Assembly (NCBI GenBank): GCA_013146195.2
Contig: CM028382.1
Span: 59,410,734 to 59,474,733, forward strand
Length of the DNA: 64,000 bases
Source of the DNA: Codonopsis lanceolata
Taxonomy: Eukaryota; Streptophyta; Magnoliopsida; Asterales; Campanulaceae
Reading direction: 5' to 3'
Shown here: piece by piece, positions 22,158 to 33,700 of the stretch
Layout of the letters: each line of letters starts with the position of its first letter
How positions within the stretch are numbered: the stretch's first letter is position 1
The notes under the pieces: model-generated
The model's database searches: none
Told to the model about the DNA's origin: nothing
What the model saw: only the letters and a program-made list of their open reading frames with translations
Translations under genes and position numbers: made by a program

Positions 22158-24675
22158 TATATATAATTTTAGTAAACAGAAGATTGAGGAAAGAGGGAAC
22201 AATATATCTAAGAATGAATAACATAAAAATATTGAATTATAATTGGTTTTAGATTATGTTTTTATTTTAAATGCACAACATGGATGTACAATGCTCTTGA
22301 ATGTAATATTTTCATAATGTTTTAAAAATGGTAGGAGATAGAGTAAATTAAGTTCATAAGAACTATTCCTTTTATTAGTATGTTTTAACCACTTTGTACT
22401 TGATATGGGATGTAATGGGTTTTGCAACATCAGTTGGAATGCAAGTATTTGAAATTGAAACTATGGGATGTATCATATCAGCCATTATTTCAAATTGGAA
22501 ACGTGTGATGCCTTATTTCACCCAAACTCATAGTACTAGAATTAAACTCCAACAAAGAAAGTTTTTACAAAGGTACACATCTCTCATAATAATATTTTTC
22601 TTATATGAGATTTTTTTTCATATTTACTTCCATTGTTTTCTATATTTAATGTGCTTTTTAAATTATTGTTGAAGTATCATTTTGTTCCAAATTCTGCAAG
22701 TAAACATACGTCTTTTAAAAAGTAAATTTAACTAAACTTGGATCCGTGCAAATTTTGTATTTTACTTTCAGAGGTATATTCATTTTGGAAACATTTGATT
22801 TATGCATACACACTCCGGTGTCACAAAATGCCCTCTTTTGCAAGATATGTTTAATTAACCACTTCAATAACTGTATTGCATGATGATTGATTTTTTTTTT
22901 TCATATGATGGGTAAACACAGTAACATTTTGCTATTCACATACTACAATATGCATTTAAAAAAAAAACTGAATGGACAAATCTAACCGGTTGATGAAATG
23001 TTGCTGCTTGTACCCCTGCCTGAAATAATTGTCGATTTCGTGATCTTCATATCAACGGAGTTCGATAATCTCACTCGGAAATAGCCAAGAACATATGATT
23101 CAAGTAATGGTTTTTTTGTTGCTACTCTTCTGTATATGCTGCTCCTTCAGGTTTTTTTTTTTTGTAAGATGTCTTTGTGCTTTTAAGATTCTATCTGTGC
23201 AATTTTAAATATCATCTTAATATCCTCTTAAATATCATTAACAGTTTATTACTATGTTTTAACCACTTTGTACTTGACAGAAGGGGGTAGAAAAGGGATA
23301 CCATACTGAAATGGAGAAGCTGAATTAAACAGTTAATTCAACTCAAATGCAACATATGCTTCAAATAATGGTTTTTTGTTGCTACTCTTCTGTATGTACT
23401 TCTCCTGTAGTTTTTTTTTTTTTTTTTGTGACAATATGAGAAAATCCTCAAGTATTATATAGATTATAAGTAATATGTCGTTGTGCTTATAACCATTGCT
23501 ATATAAAATTTGCCATTTAAAAAATCCCTATCTATTAAAATTTTTGCACAATAAATTCAATTTTCAAATAAATAGCAGTTTTAATTTGCTGTGTTAGTAA
23601 TTACTCAGTAGGCTAAGTGTTTTTCTTGAACTTCATATAAGTCCTATTTAATATTCAATGTGTGATCTTTATAGACCGTAATAATTCGTATACAAAATAG
23701 CATCATATCAATAAACATACCTAAAGTATTTTATCATCAAGTACACTTTGCATACTTTGGTAAATTTTCTTTATTATTGTAACATAGCAAATTCTATATG
23801 TGCAATTTTAAATATCCTCTTAATGTGTTCTCACATGATGGCAGGAAGAAATGAAAAGCTTTATATGACCATTATCATCATAATGTAACAACAATGGAAG
23901 ATACGTAATTATAAACAAATTGACCTTACTGGAAACACTTTTACTTTGAATAACAATCACAAATTACTTTCATATTTTGTTTATTTTTTAACTACAAAAT
24001 TGTGATCAAAGTTGGATGTATGTTCTGAAAGACTTAATAAACCTATATTCAAATATATATTCTGCAGCCTAAATCCAACCTCTTTGAATTTAGGAAATAA
24101 TATTTTTTTTTCATGTTTATAAAAAATGCTTGTGGACACACATCCTTGCTGGAAGAAAGGAAGAGGCTGAGCTGAACATGTAGATCAGTTGAAAATTAAC
24201 ATGTGTTTTTGCAAGATAAGTATTTTTTTAACACACCTATTTGATTTTTACAACAAACATCTCTGTTACATGTTTATTTATCTTTGAATTAAGGAATTGA
24301 GCAAACACACACTAAACTATCAATTGCAAACCAAAATAAAACAAAAAACTTACACGTATTAATGTGGTCTTCTTCATTGAACTGTTACTTCAAAAACATC
24401 AGCTAGCTTTAAGAATCTGTCATGAAGCTGCTTACATTTTATCTCTGCTGCCCTTCATTTTCTTGATTGCTGTATATACCAACTCTTTATCAAATATATG
24501 AGTAGAGAGCTTAAGAATAAGATTAGAAAGTTGTGGAATTGGAAAGCAAATAGTCAACTACACTGAAACTTAATATATATACTCTTTTTCACATAAGAAT
24601 CCAAAATTGTAGGGCCTTTTGTTTTTAACTCTTCATTTTTCGTTTTGGATTTATTCATATGTCCACGACATATAT
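22156..24675. other. Non-coding AT-rich stretch with a duplicated 60-bp motif
   Basis: No conserved protein is recognisable. A motif of about 60 bp (AATGGTTTTTTTGTTGCTAC, then CTTCTGTAT) occurs at about 23105 and again at about 23366. An open frame at 22394-22672 reads smoothly to a GT (KFLQR then GTACAC) and could be a stray exon, but I do not recognise it. Confidence 0.4.
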
Positions 24676-24680
24676 AATAG

Positions 24681-25055
24681 GACAATCCATGAAAGTTGCA
24701 GCTTTTATGAATCGAATTATGTGCCCATCTGTTTTCAAAAAAAAACTAATCATTATCTTTATATATGGTTTTGTTCCAATTTTTTGCAGCTCACCCAATT
24801 ACATTATGGATACTTTTTAAGTTTTTTGTTTCCATTTCAAAACATGTTTAATTTTATTACTTGGAGTTGTGTGGACAATCCATGAAAATTGCAGCTTTTA
24901 TGAATTGAATTATGTGCCCATCTGTTTTCAAAAAAGCTAATCATTATCTCTATATATGTTTTTGTTCCAATTTTTTGCAGCTAACCCAATTACATTATGG
25001 ATACTTTTTAAGTTTTAGGTTTCCATTTCAAAACATAGTTAACTGTGTGGACAGT
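24681..25055. repeat. Two-copy tandem duplication, period 193 bp
   Basis: GACAATCCATGAAA begins copies at 24681 and 24874. Both contain GCCCATCTGTTTTCAAAAAA and CCAATTACATTATGGATACT. The copies differ by a few substitutions and one small indel. The open frames across them are duplicates of each other and show no conserved protein. Confidence 0.9.
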
Positions 25056-25342
25056 CTGTTCGATTTGACTCTTCATATAAGTAGTAAATTTTGTTTTTAC
25101 TTAAAGGATGAAACTAAAATCTTTTTGAGCACAAACAACTGTATGATATATTTGTTCTCTGCCCAATGCATATCTGGAAAGTCTAAATATGTGCATGTTT
25201 TCTATGAGGATTTTGTCTATATATATGTATATAATCTGATATTCAATTATCTAACTTTCTAAGTAATTAAAATAGAAATAGTACAATTTTGCATATATAC
25301 TCTGATTTTGTGTATTTATACTCTGATTTTGTGCATATATTC

Positions 25343-25480
25343 GTTAATTAACTGCCTTCTAACTTTAATTTGGTGTATAACGTTAATTGACTGCCTTCTA
25401 ACATAAATTAACTGCCTTCTAACGCTAATTAAATGCCTTCGTTATTTAACTGTCTTCTAACGTTAATTAATCGCCTTCTG
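25343..25480. repeat. Degenerate minisatellite, about 20-22 bp unit
   Basis: The core TTAATTAACTGCCTTCTAAC recurs about six times with drift. Flanking copies of ACTCTGATTTTGTGCATATA (25300-25340 and 25475-25560) form a second interleaved repeat. Confidence 0.8.
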
Positions 25481-25599
25481 ATTTTGTGTATATATACTAT
25501 GATTTTGTGCATATATTTGTGCAAATAAGTAACTCTGATTTTGTGCATATATACTCAGATTTTGTTAATTAACTACCTTCTAACTTTAATTTGGCATTT

Positions 25600-26190
25600 A
25601 TACTCTTTAAGTATTCAAACTGTTAGTAGGTTAAATAGTAGAGTTTTGAATTTCATATAGTGTTTTACATAAGTACCTGCAATATGAATGTAATCCATAC
25701 TATTTACTTTTTCAAAATATCAACAACTTAATTAGTAGAATTTTAATTTTTATATATTGCTTTTGTAGTTAATTTAATTTACTGCTTTCCAATTTTCCAA
25801 TTATCAATTTTATATATTGATTGTGTATTTATTTTTATTATCTTCCTTCCTGATTTTATCAATTCTCTCTACTTCTTCCTGTTAATGATTTTTAAAATTT
25901 TGTATTTAATGTACCAATGAACACTTTGATAATAAACCATTAAGTAGGAACTTAATTATATAATTCAGATTTACCATGGAGCTTTTCCAAGTACAATGCA
26001 CTGAAACTAAGACAATGGCATGTATGAAATTTCATCCCTTACAAAAGAAATAACAAAACAATACCACGATTCTCCATTTTCATCAATTCAACCTTCCTTG
26101 TCAAAAAAGATTCATAATTCTCCACCCAAGTAGTTATCTTATTTTTTAAATTGCTCCTTCTTCAAAAGACACAACTAACCATGTACCTTA
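25600..26190. other. Non-coding stretch, nothing recognised
   Basis: AT-rich sequence downstream of the RPA1-like gene. It may contain that gene's 3' untranslated region, but no clear poly(A) signal decides this. Confidence 0.4.
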
Positions 26191-26196
26191 CATTAG

Positions 26197-28484
26197 CTAC
26201 GGACTTCTGCAACAATGCTCAATCTTCACTTGAATTTTAGCCATCTTCTCATTTCCATGCCCACAGAACTCATCCAATAGTGACCTCTTCAACGCTGAGC
26301 CTATCACCTCATTAGAAACAGAAATCTTTGTTGCCTTTTTAACAGGCGCTGCAGCCTCAATAGTTTCTTTGTTCAACTGTATAAACTATACAATGATGAG
26401 AATCATTTTTATTAAGTAATGTTTATGCTTAAAATTTATGGCATACCTCTTGCTATTCTCTTATTTATGCAACATCCATCCTTGGAAAAAAATCGTAATC
26501 ATCATGAAGATGTCCAAAATATTTTTCAATCAATTTTTCATCCTTTATGACTTTTATAACTTGGTACACATCTGTATTATGTCCAATTTGTCTTGCTTTA
26601 ATCTGAATCTTGAAGATAAACTTCTTATCAACCAAAGATTCAATTTCTGTTGGTATTACCTGCTCAAAACATTCAGTTTACCTTTGTTAGTATTTAAATA
26701 ACTTAATTATGTATTTTTTAACATGTACTAAATAATCTACTCACCTCATTCGCATATTTCGTTTTAAGCGTTGTTGCGGATTGACCTATTACTTCATTAC
26801 ATTCCTTGTCCCATAGCAAGAACGATGTGTTTCCTGTGAAATCGACCACACGCAGTTGAAGCTTGTACCTGTATTGTGCATTTTTGTAAGGGAAAACAAA
26901 CCATAAACATTTTCAATTAGAAAATATTACTGTTTTAAAAAATTCAGACCTGATATTACCAACTGCATCAAATGAATTGCATCTGTCGCAATAAAACTTT
27001 CCAGCAGCATGAGTCATTTTCTTAAGACAGCGAGTACATGCAATGTACCACCAATTCATTCCTAAATCTATGAAATCCACTTTGCCATGGACCCAATAGC
27101 TCCCTGCCTATTGAAAATATTATTTTCATATAAAAAATTAGTTTGAGAGCAGAATATTGAAAATTAGTTCAAACAATTCAAGTGAAAATTAGAACGTTTA
27201 ATTACCTCGTTCATCTCATGGAGCTGCTCTCTTGTCCTAATCAGCTTCTGCGAGCTCTCGAATTCTTGAACTACAGTTTGTCCTCCTTCAATTGCTATTG
27301 CAGTTATTGGCATGATTGTTTTACTATTCGAAATCAAACTAATATGGAATAGCAATGGACATTAGTCATTGTTTACATTTATTACGTGTTAATGGATTAT
27401 TTAGTAATATCAGTATCATAAATAATTACAGTAAAATCTTACATACCAGTTACGGAAATGTGATATTTCTTCTATTTCTTCATTGATAATGAGTTTACTA
27501 ACATAGAAAGTGTTTGATATTCTAACCACATCGCAAAACTTTCTTGCATGACACATTTGGAGGAGGATTATGACAGGTTCATCAACAATTTCAGCTAAAT
27601 GATTCATCAGCATATCCACATATTTGCCCCACAATGTGCATGCAAGTGTTTTCCCACTACAAACAAATAACATAGTCAATATTGAAATTATGGAGTTTAT
27701 AAATCTGTTGATGCACACAGTAAATAGATTTAAATGATTTAACTCAGCATCTTCTAAAACAATATCTATCATTTGTGCATGTCCGCCTGCCAACTCCTTT
27801 TGTTGTGGCAAGTTCCTTGCTTTCAGCTTTCCTAGTACATCTTTACAACATTGGAAAAAAAAAGTTTTAGAAACTGCATAATTAATACATAAATAGAAAC
27901 TAATTTTCAAAATGATCTTACCAATCAATTGTGACTCCTCAACTTCATCTATGTTGGAAAAATAATCAAATGACTTCAGATCATAGATTTTAATTGGGAA
28001 CTTTTCATAAAAAGTTTCAGTAACCATTGTTTTCCCAAGAAACATAATTTTATACTTCCCAACTGTAGTTTTAAACTTCATTATGTTATCGACTACAACA
28101 AAATCTTTTATAGCATATAAATGATTTTGTTTCAACATGGATTTGAATCTGCCTATGTGTTGTTGCTTGATAGTAGCATGAATTTTGGAACCCTGCGGGA
28201 AGATAGTGAATCGGATACAATACAGATCACAATCAAAATAAAAATGTTGATAGAAAGAAAAGAACCACATAGATATAAATTTATACCTCCTTGTCATGGA
28301 ATATGCATTCCAAACTGTAAATTGTAGCATTATCATTAAACGTCGGCACACTATAAATGTGTGCTAATCGAACTTTGATTACCCATTCAGTTTTTTATGG
28401 GTTTAGTTCATGAATCTTGCTAAAAAACAGATGTATTTTTTCAGATTTGGAGAGAGCTTTTATTCTTTGATGCCCATAAGACAT
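26197..28484 (-). pseudogene. RPA1-like single-strand DNA-binding protein gene (Helitron-type)
   Basis: Coding text in about nine or ten minus-strand exons resembles the large subunit of replication protein A, which coats single-stranded DNA. The ATG is at 28484. Exons, by plus coordinates: 28287-28484, 27922-28192, 27744-27840, 27447-27656, 27206-27345, 26950-27107, 26745-26868, 26473-26659, then 26197-26376. Most junctions are GT-AG with matching phase. An N-terminal OB fold includes KTEWVIKVRLAHIYS. The central OB has CTLWGKYVDM and PVIILLQM...ISNTFY. The C-terminal zinc ribbon is ACTRC...YCDRC (Cys pairs, about 27000-27040). A TAA lies in frame in exon 1 before KTEW, and a TAA follows RMDVA near the end of the 26473 exon. 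It is either lightly broken or spliced differently. Plant Helitrons often carry RPA1-like genes. Confidence 0.82.
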
Positions 28485-28646
28485 TCTTGGTGTGGTGAGG
28501 TGTGGTGAGGAAATTGGAAGAAGTAACTGGTATTTATACTATCCAAGCTTCACCACAACCTGGTTTTTATCACTACTTCTTACCATTTTTTTTTTCAAAT
28601 TTATAATCATTACTTGCAACACTTTTTCACTAACTTATCAAATTAC

Positions 28647-29116
28647 ATGCAGGTGACATCTGTTATATTTTGAACTCAAAGGCAAACTACCCAAGCATTA
28701 CTTCGGGAATCCCAACCTATTCCATTTTAGAAAAAATATAATTTTTACCAAATGTATCTTTGTTTTCGGTCCATATTTTGGTTGTATATGATTTGTAATT
28801 TTTTGATGTACACAAACTAATCTGAATACCATGGTCAAATAACTATGGGCCACCAATGGTTTCATGTTACAATGGTTTACATGCTGGTCACATCTGTTAT
28901 ATTTTGAACTCAATGACAAACTACTAAAGTATTACTTCGGGAATCCCAACCTCTTCTATTGCAGAAAAAATATTTTTTTTATCAAATATATTTTTGGTTT
29001 CAGGTCATATTTTGGCTGTATATGATTTGTAATTTTTTCATGTACTCAAACTAATCTGAATACCTTGGACAAATAACTGTGGGCCATCCATGATTTCATA
29101 TTACAATGGTTTACTT
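28647..29116. repeat. Two-copy tandem duplication, period 234 bp
   Basis: Copies begin GTGACATCTGTTATATTTTG (28653) and GTCACATCTGTTATATTTTG (28887). Both contain ATTACTTCGGGAATCCCAAC and end with ACAATGGTTTAC. They lie just upstream of the RPA1-like gene's start on the minus strand, so they would fall in its promoter. Confidence 0.9.
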
Positions 29117-29217
29117 CCATAGATTTACGGTTTTACCCCTAAGTTACTCACAAAATACATTCTATTTTTGGTAATGTGTTTTTGGCGGGAACTTTCCTAA
29201 AAAGAAATACTCCATTT

Positions 29218-29859
29218 TGCTTATCTATAATACAATATAGCTTATAGTCGCACATGTGCAATTGATTAAAGATATTTAAGGGCTGAGATTGATTCCTTTA
29301 CTGAGATCCTACGATCATTATCACTCCCCGAGTTCACATGTGTGAACGGTGGTTGAACAACTACCCCTTCTCTCTCTCCAACTCCCCCCACTATTCACGG
29401 TTGGTGGCCGCTGATCCTTCCTCCACCAAACCCACGTTCCTTTTCTTTTTGATATTTTAATTAATTAATCAATTTTATGCAAAAAAAATTAGTAAGTTTT
29501 GTAATTTGAAATATTTGTTTTTTTTCTTTTTAAATGTTATCATAATTAATTTAATCAATTTATTTTTTGAAACTGAATTCCAATTTAATTTATGTCTAAG
29601 TTTTGAATATTTCTATTTTAATTTTTTTCTTTTTAATTGTTATCGTAATTAACTTAATCAATTTAATATTTTTTCGGCCCGCAAGTTCGTATACAAATAA
29701 TTTTAAAAAAAATCGTAAGTTTTGTAATTTGAAATATTTTTTGTCTTTTTAATTGTTATCGTAATTAACTTAGACACATTATAAGTAAATATTAATTAAT
29801 TTCTACATTTTATGTTTTATTTATTGATAAATTCATGGCCGGCCATCTAAGATAAAGAG

Positions 29860-29860
<1 letters not shown>
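29218..29860 (+). repeat. Second copy (B') of the 12730-13345 Helitron-like segment
   Basis: It matches 12730-13345 nearly end to end: ATAATACAATATAGCT, GCAATTGA, then GGGCTGAGATTGATTCC, TCACATGTGTGAACGGTGG and CTATTCACGGTTGGTGGCCG. The orientation is the same. The 3' hairpin seen at 13358 is damaged here. Confidence 0.88.

Positions 29861-29862
<2 letters not shown>

Positions 29863-29923
<61 letters not shown>
29863..29923. repeat. (TA)n microsatellite
   Basis: About 30 TA dinucleotides directly after copy B'. Confidence 0.95.
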
Positions 29924-29926
<3 letters not shown>

Positions 29927-29970
29927 TACCCATAAGACCGTGACAATTTGTATTACAAAAAATACCCTTT

Positions 29971-30502
29971 GGTATGTTTGGATACCTCAATTCCATAGCT
30001 TGGAATTAGAATTGGGGCTTCCAAAACCAATTCTATTGTTTGGGAATATAACTAAAATTTGGAATTAGAATTGTGTTGGAATTCTAAATCACTCAATTCC
30101 ATAAAACTAATTCCATTATAAATCTTAATAATTTAAATTCTAAAATTTGATCAATTATTACATAATAACAAATTACCTTCTTTTTACCACCACCAAAACA
30201 ATTTTCAACCACTACCACTTGTGTCACCTCCTACCGCCGCCACCACCTCCGGCCACCGCCGCCACTGTTGCCGCTTCCGAAAACTGCCGCCTCCAACTAA
30301 CAACTATATACCATTAGATTAAACTAGACACTTGACATAATATTGAACTCTTATTTTAAGTATAATGTAGAATTAGAATTGAATTCCACACATAATCCAA
30401 ATAATAGAAATGCTATAATTTTGAAAACAAATTTTAAGTTATTTAAAATTTATAAAATCTACATATTTATTGAATTTAAAATCAAAGCATCCAAACGGAC
30501 CC
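29971..30502. mobile_element. Tourist-like MITE upstream of SEC23
   Basis: The left end GGTATGTTTGGATACC is inverted relative to the right end GCATCCAAACGGACCC (30487-30502), which is followed by TTA. The truncated sister copy at 12081 is preceded by TTA, consistent with a TTA target as in PIF/Harbinger MITEs. No coding sequence. The element ends about 295 bp before the SEC23 start codon. Confidence 0.65.
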
Positions 30503-30796
30503 TTAAAACCGTTTTACATGAGTTTTTGCGTAGTGTGATAGTAAAAATGACGAGGCATCCCACGTGGATGATTGCTTGGACAATATATGAGGTGGCATAA
30601 GATCACTGGTTGAACTTATGTGGAAACCATGTGTGATAAGCTAACGTGCGCCGAATCAAGTAACTCCCACCCTAACATGCACCAAAAGTCAAAGATCATT
30701 CCTATACACAGTAAAACCTCGAAAACCTCCCCAAAAATAAGAAAAAAGAAAATAAAACGAAAAAACATTTCCACAATTCTGCAACTAGCTCCGCTA
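30503..30796 (+). promoter_or_regulatory. SEC23 proximal promoter and 5' leader
   Basis: This 294-bp gap lies between the MITE and the ATG. An AT-rich ATATATGAGG stretch near 30580 could serve as a TATA region. The last 100 bases are A-rich and free of stops in the coding frame. An in-frame ATG at 30620 exists, but the sequence between it and 30797 has no family-like content, so I treat it as leader. Confidence 0.4.
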
Positions 30797-33700
30797 ATGG
30801 CAGTCCGAGCAACGACGGCACGGTTCGCGGCGGACCCGGACGCGCAGGAATCGTCGGGGCTGCCGTGGGGAGTGACGGTGACGCCATTCGCTGCCAAGGA
30901 CGAGAATGGGAATCCGCCGGTGTACGGATCTTGTGGTCACTTGATCCCTAGGTGCGAGAATTGCTATGCTTACTACAATACGTACTGCGACCAGGAGCAG
31001 TGGGCGTGGAGTTGTGCTCTGTGTGGGACCCTCAATGGACTCACCAGTGAGACCATCTCTCGTTACTCTCACCCTCAATCTTGTCCCGAGAACATGTCTT
31101 CCTTCATTGATCTCGAAATGCCCAGTAATTTCTCAAGCTCTCACTCTCGCAATAATTTTATCTCAAATTGACTGGTCAATACTGTTTACATGATTTAGAA
31201 TCGAAACTGAACATAATTTGAGCTAAATTATGTTTCGTTACTGATTCTTCAAGCTGGTTGAATTATAATTTGATAGTCCCTTCGTTCCTAACTTACTATC
31301 CACTTTGAGTCAAACTTATTGTTTTTTAAATAAATTGAAACTTTTAGGTTTATGAATTATATATTTTTATTTTTTCAAAATTATAATTCATGTTATACAA
31401 TTAAGAGTTGTAATTTTGAAAAAAATAAAAATGTGGGTAATTTTTTATTTAAAAATCAATTATTTAACTTTAAAAATAGGGCATTAATTTAGGAATGGGG
31501 GAGGGAGTATACTTCAGATTTCTTACAAATTTCATGCAATGTTATTTCTGACTTTTAAAGTGGCCGATTCTACCCAATGGTTGAATTATAATTGGATAGA
31601 ATATTGTTGATATTTATTGGCTCGTAAGTGGTTTGAATAGTGTTTGAGTTAATATTTTTATACTCATATGGTCCCGAAAGGAGTGACTGTTTTGGTCAAA
31701 CATTAATAATCTTTAGATAGGCTTTCCTTGAATTATGTCAAACATGAGACTGTATCAATTTTGAGTCTCCTTATTATTTGAAGGAGAATATGCATGAAAA
31801 TCATGTTTAATGAAAATTGAGACTCACAAGTCACATCTATATATCGTCAATGAAATTCCCTGTAGATTCATGTTTCTTCAATCAGACTGTTGAATTTAAC
31901 ATTTTCTTTTTGTTTTTGTTATGCATGGAAAATTTGTAGTGATCATGTGTTCTTAAGTATTCTGTCCATGTACCCATGTTTTCTTTCATTTTAAAAAGCA
32001 CATTATGTCATTATAGAGAGCTAATTCAGTGAGACACCTATCTATCTCTGGTTGGTTACATTTCTGGATGCATAATTTTGTGGAATAAATAATTGAGTGA
32101 ATGAGTGGATCAAAGAAATGTAAATCTTGGAAGTTTTTGAGCAACGTAAGTTCCATATTTTACGTCGGTGTAAGTTGAACTCTCCTTTGTATAAAATTTA
32201 CATATTTACTTTTTTTTTTTACTTATTCATCTTATGGTTCATGATGATGCTAGGCTACTATTTCTTTTTTTTTTTTTGGGGGGGGGGGGGGGTGCGGTGG
32301 TATCCCTCCCCTTTTGAAACATTTCCCTCTCGATAAGACTTAAACATGTAACCTCATGCAGTTGGGTTAGATCCTTTTTCACTGGGGCCGCTTGGTCTTA
32401 TTATGTATATATGTTTAAAGATATACTTCTAAGGTATAACTCCACACATACCAATCCCAAGCCTCACACCTGATTTACCTATTCCAGCGTGGAATATAGA
32501 GAAGGCTAAGATGGAGAACTGAGGTTTGGGTTAAGGGAGTAAACTAGAAACAAGTACTGTTTACTTCCTTCCTTTCAAAGATGGAATCTCTTCCTTGACT
32601 GGGGTCTTGGATCTCTATCTATGCAATATGATACGTGAAATCCCAACCAACAACCCTAGTTGGCCGAATTCTCCTTCAATAAAACAGGCTGTCCAAACTT
32701 TGGCCTTAAACAACCCCAAACAAAAATAAAAATAAAGAATAGAAGAGGATAATTGCGGAATGGGTATAGATGGAGGGTTCACCAGTTAGGCATCACTCAC
32801 CTAACATAAAGATCCCTTGTGAATTACTTTCTAGCCGCTAAGAAAATAACACACGATAGTTGAACAAATTTCTTCGTTCTTTTCTATTACTTTTTCTCAA
32901 AATTCAACCACTAAAATAACAATGAAGTAAAACCCTATTTATACTAACCAATAATTCCTAATTCTACATGGAAAGTAAAACAAACTTCCTAAGGCCTTAA
33001 GGGACTCTAATTTGCAATCAAATAAGGAAACTAACTAATTAAATCCTAGTCCTTAAGGGACTTTATTACAAAAAACGTGGCAATTGAACTAAAACCCTAA
33101 CTTAAGTGAATCCTTCACCTCTGAGGACTCGTTTGCTGCCCCTTTTGGTTTTCCAAGTGGCTGCCAGTCTCTCTCCTTGTTGTGCCTTGATCTCCAAGCA
33201 ACTTCCATGTACCATGCCCAAAAACCGTGCCTCTCCTTTGTGTCCTCTTTGCATGCTTGTAAGTCTTTTGGACAGCCCATTCATTTATTATTGAACTCCC
33301 CTTAATGACCCTCCAAACAGCCCTTATGAACCAATTGGTGTTCACCCCGACCTTCCCCTTTTGATTAGTAACCTCCTTAGGACAACTCCTCAAATAATTC
33401 GCATCACAATAGTTGAATAAAGCTCATGGCGCTCTTGGAAGAGAGAAAGTGGACAATGACTCAGAAGGCTAGACCAAAGGAAGAGGAATGGAAAACCATT
33501 CTCAGAAGGGAATTCCATATTCCGGGGCGTGATTTTTGCTTCCAACCTTTCGATGAGCATGATATCTCTCAATCTATGCTGTCCTCTTAGGAATGGAACC
33601 AACTCAATCTATTTCCTCATTAGAACAGAGTTCCTATCATGATGAATTTCTAGACAGATATCTTTGGCACCATTTAACTGTCATTCTGATTTAGATGAAA

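Noticed and set aside
24619..25262. Two similar open frames (88 and 116 codons)
   Set aside because: They are products of the 193-bp tandem duplication. Their likeness to each other is the repeat, not a protein family.
30620..30796. Upstream in-frame ATG extending SEC23 by 59 codons
   Set aside because: The extra residues are Lys/Ser-rich leader-like text with no family similarity. The Sec23 N-terminus starts naturally at 30797.
33089..33602. Several overlapping open frames in SEC23 intron 1
   Set aside because: Frames on both strands are open at once and none has a motif, which suits random openness in insertion DNA.
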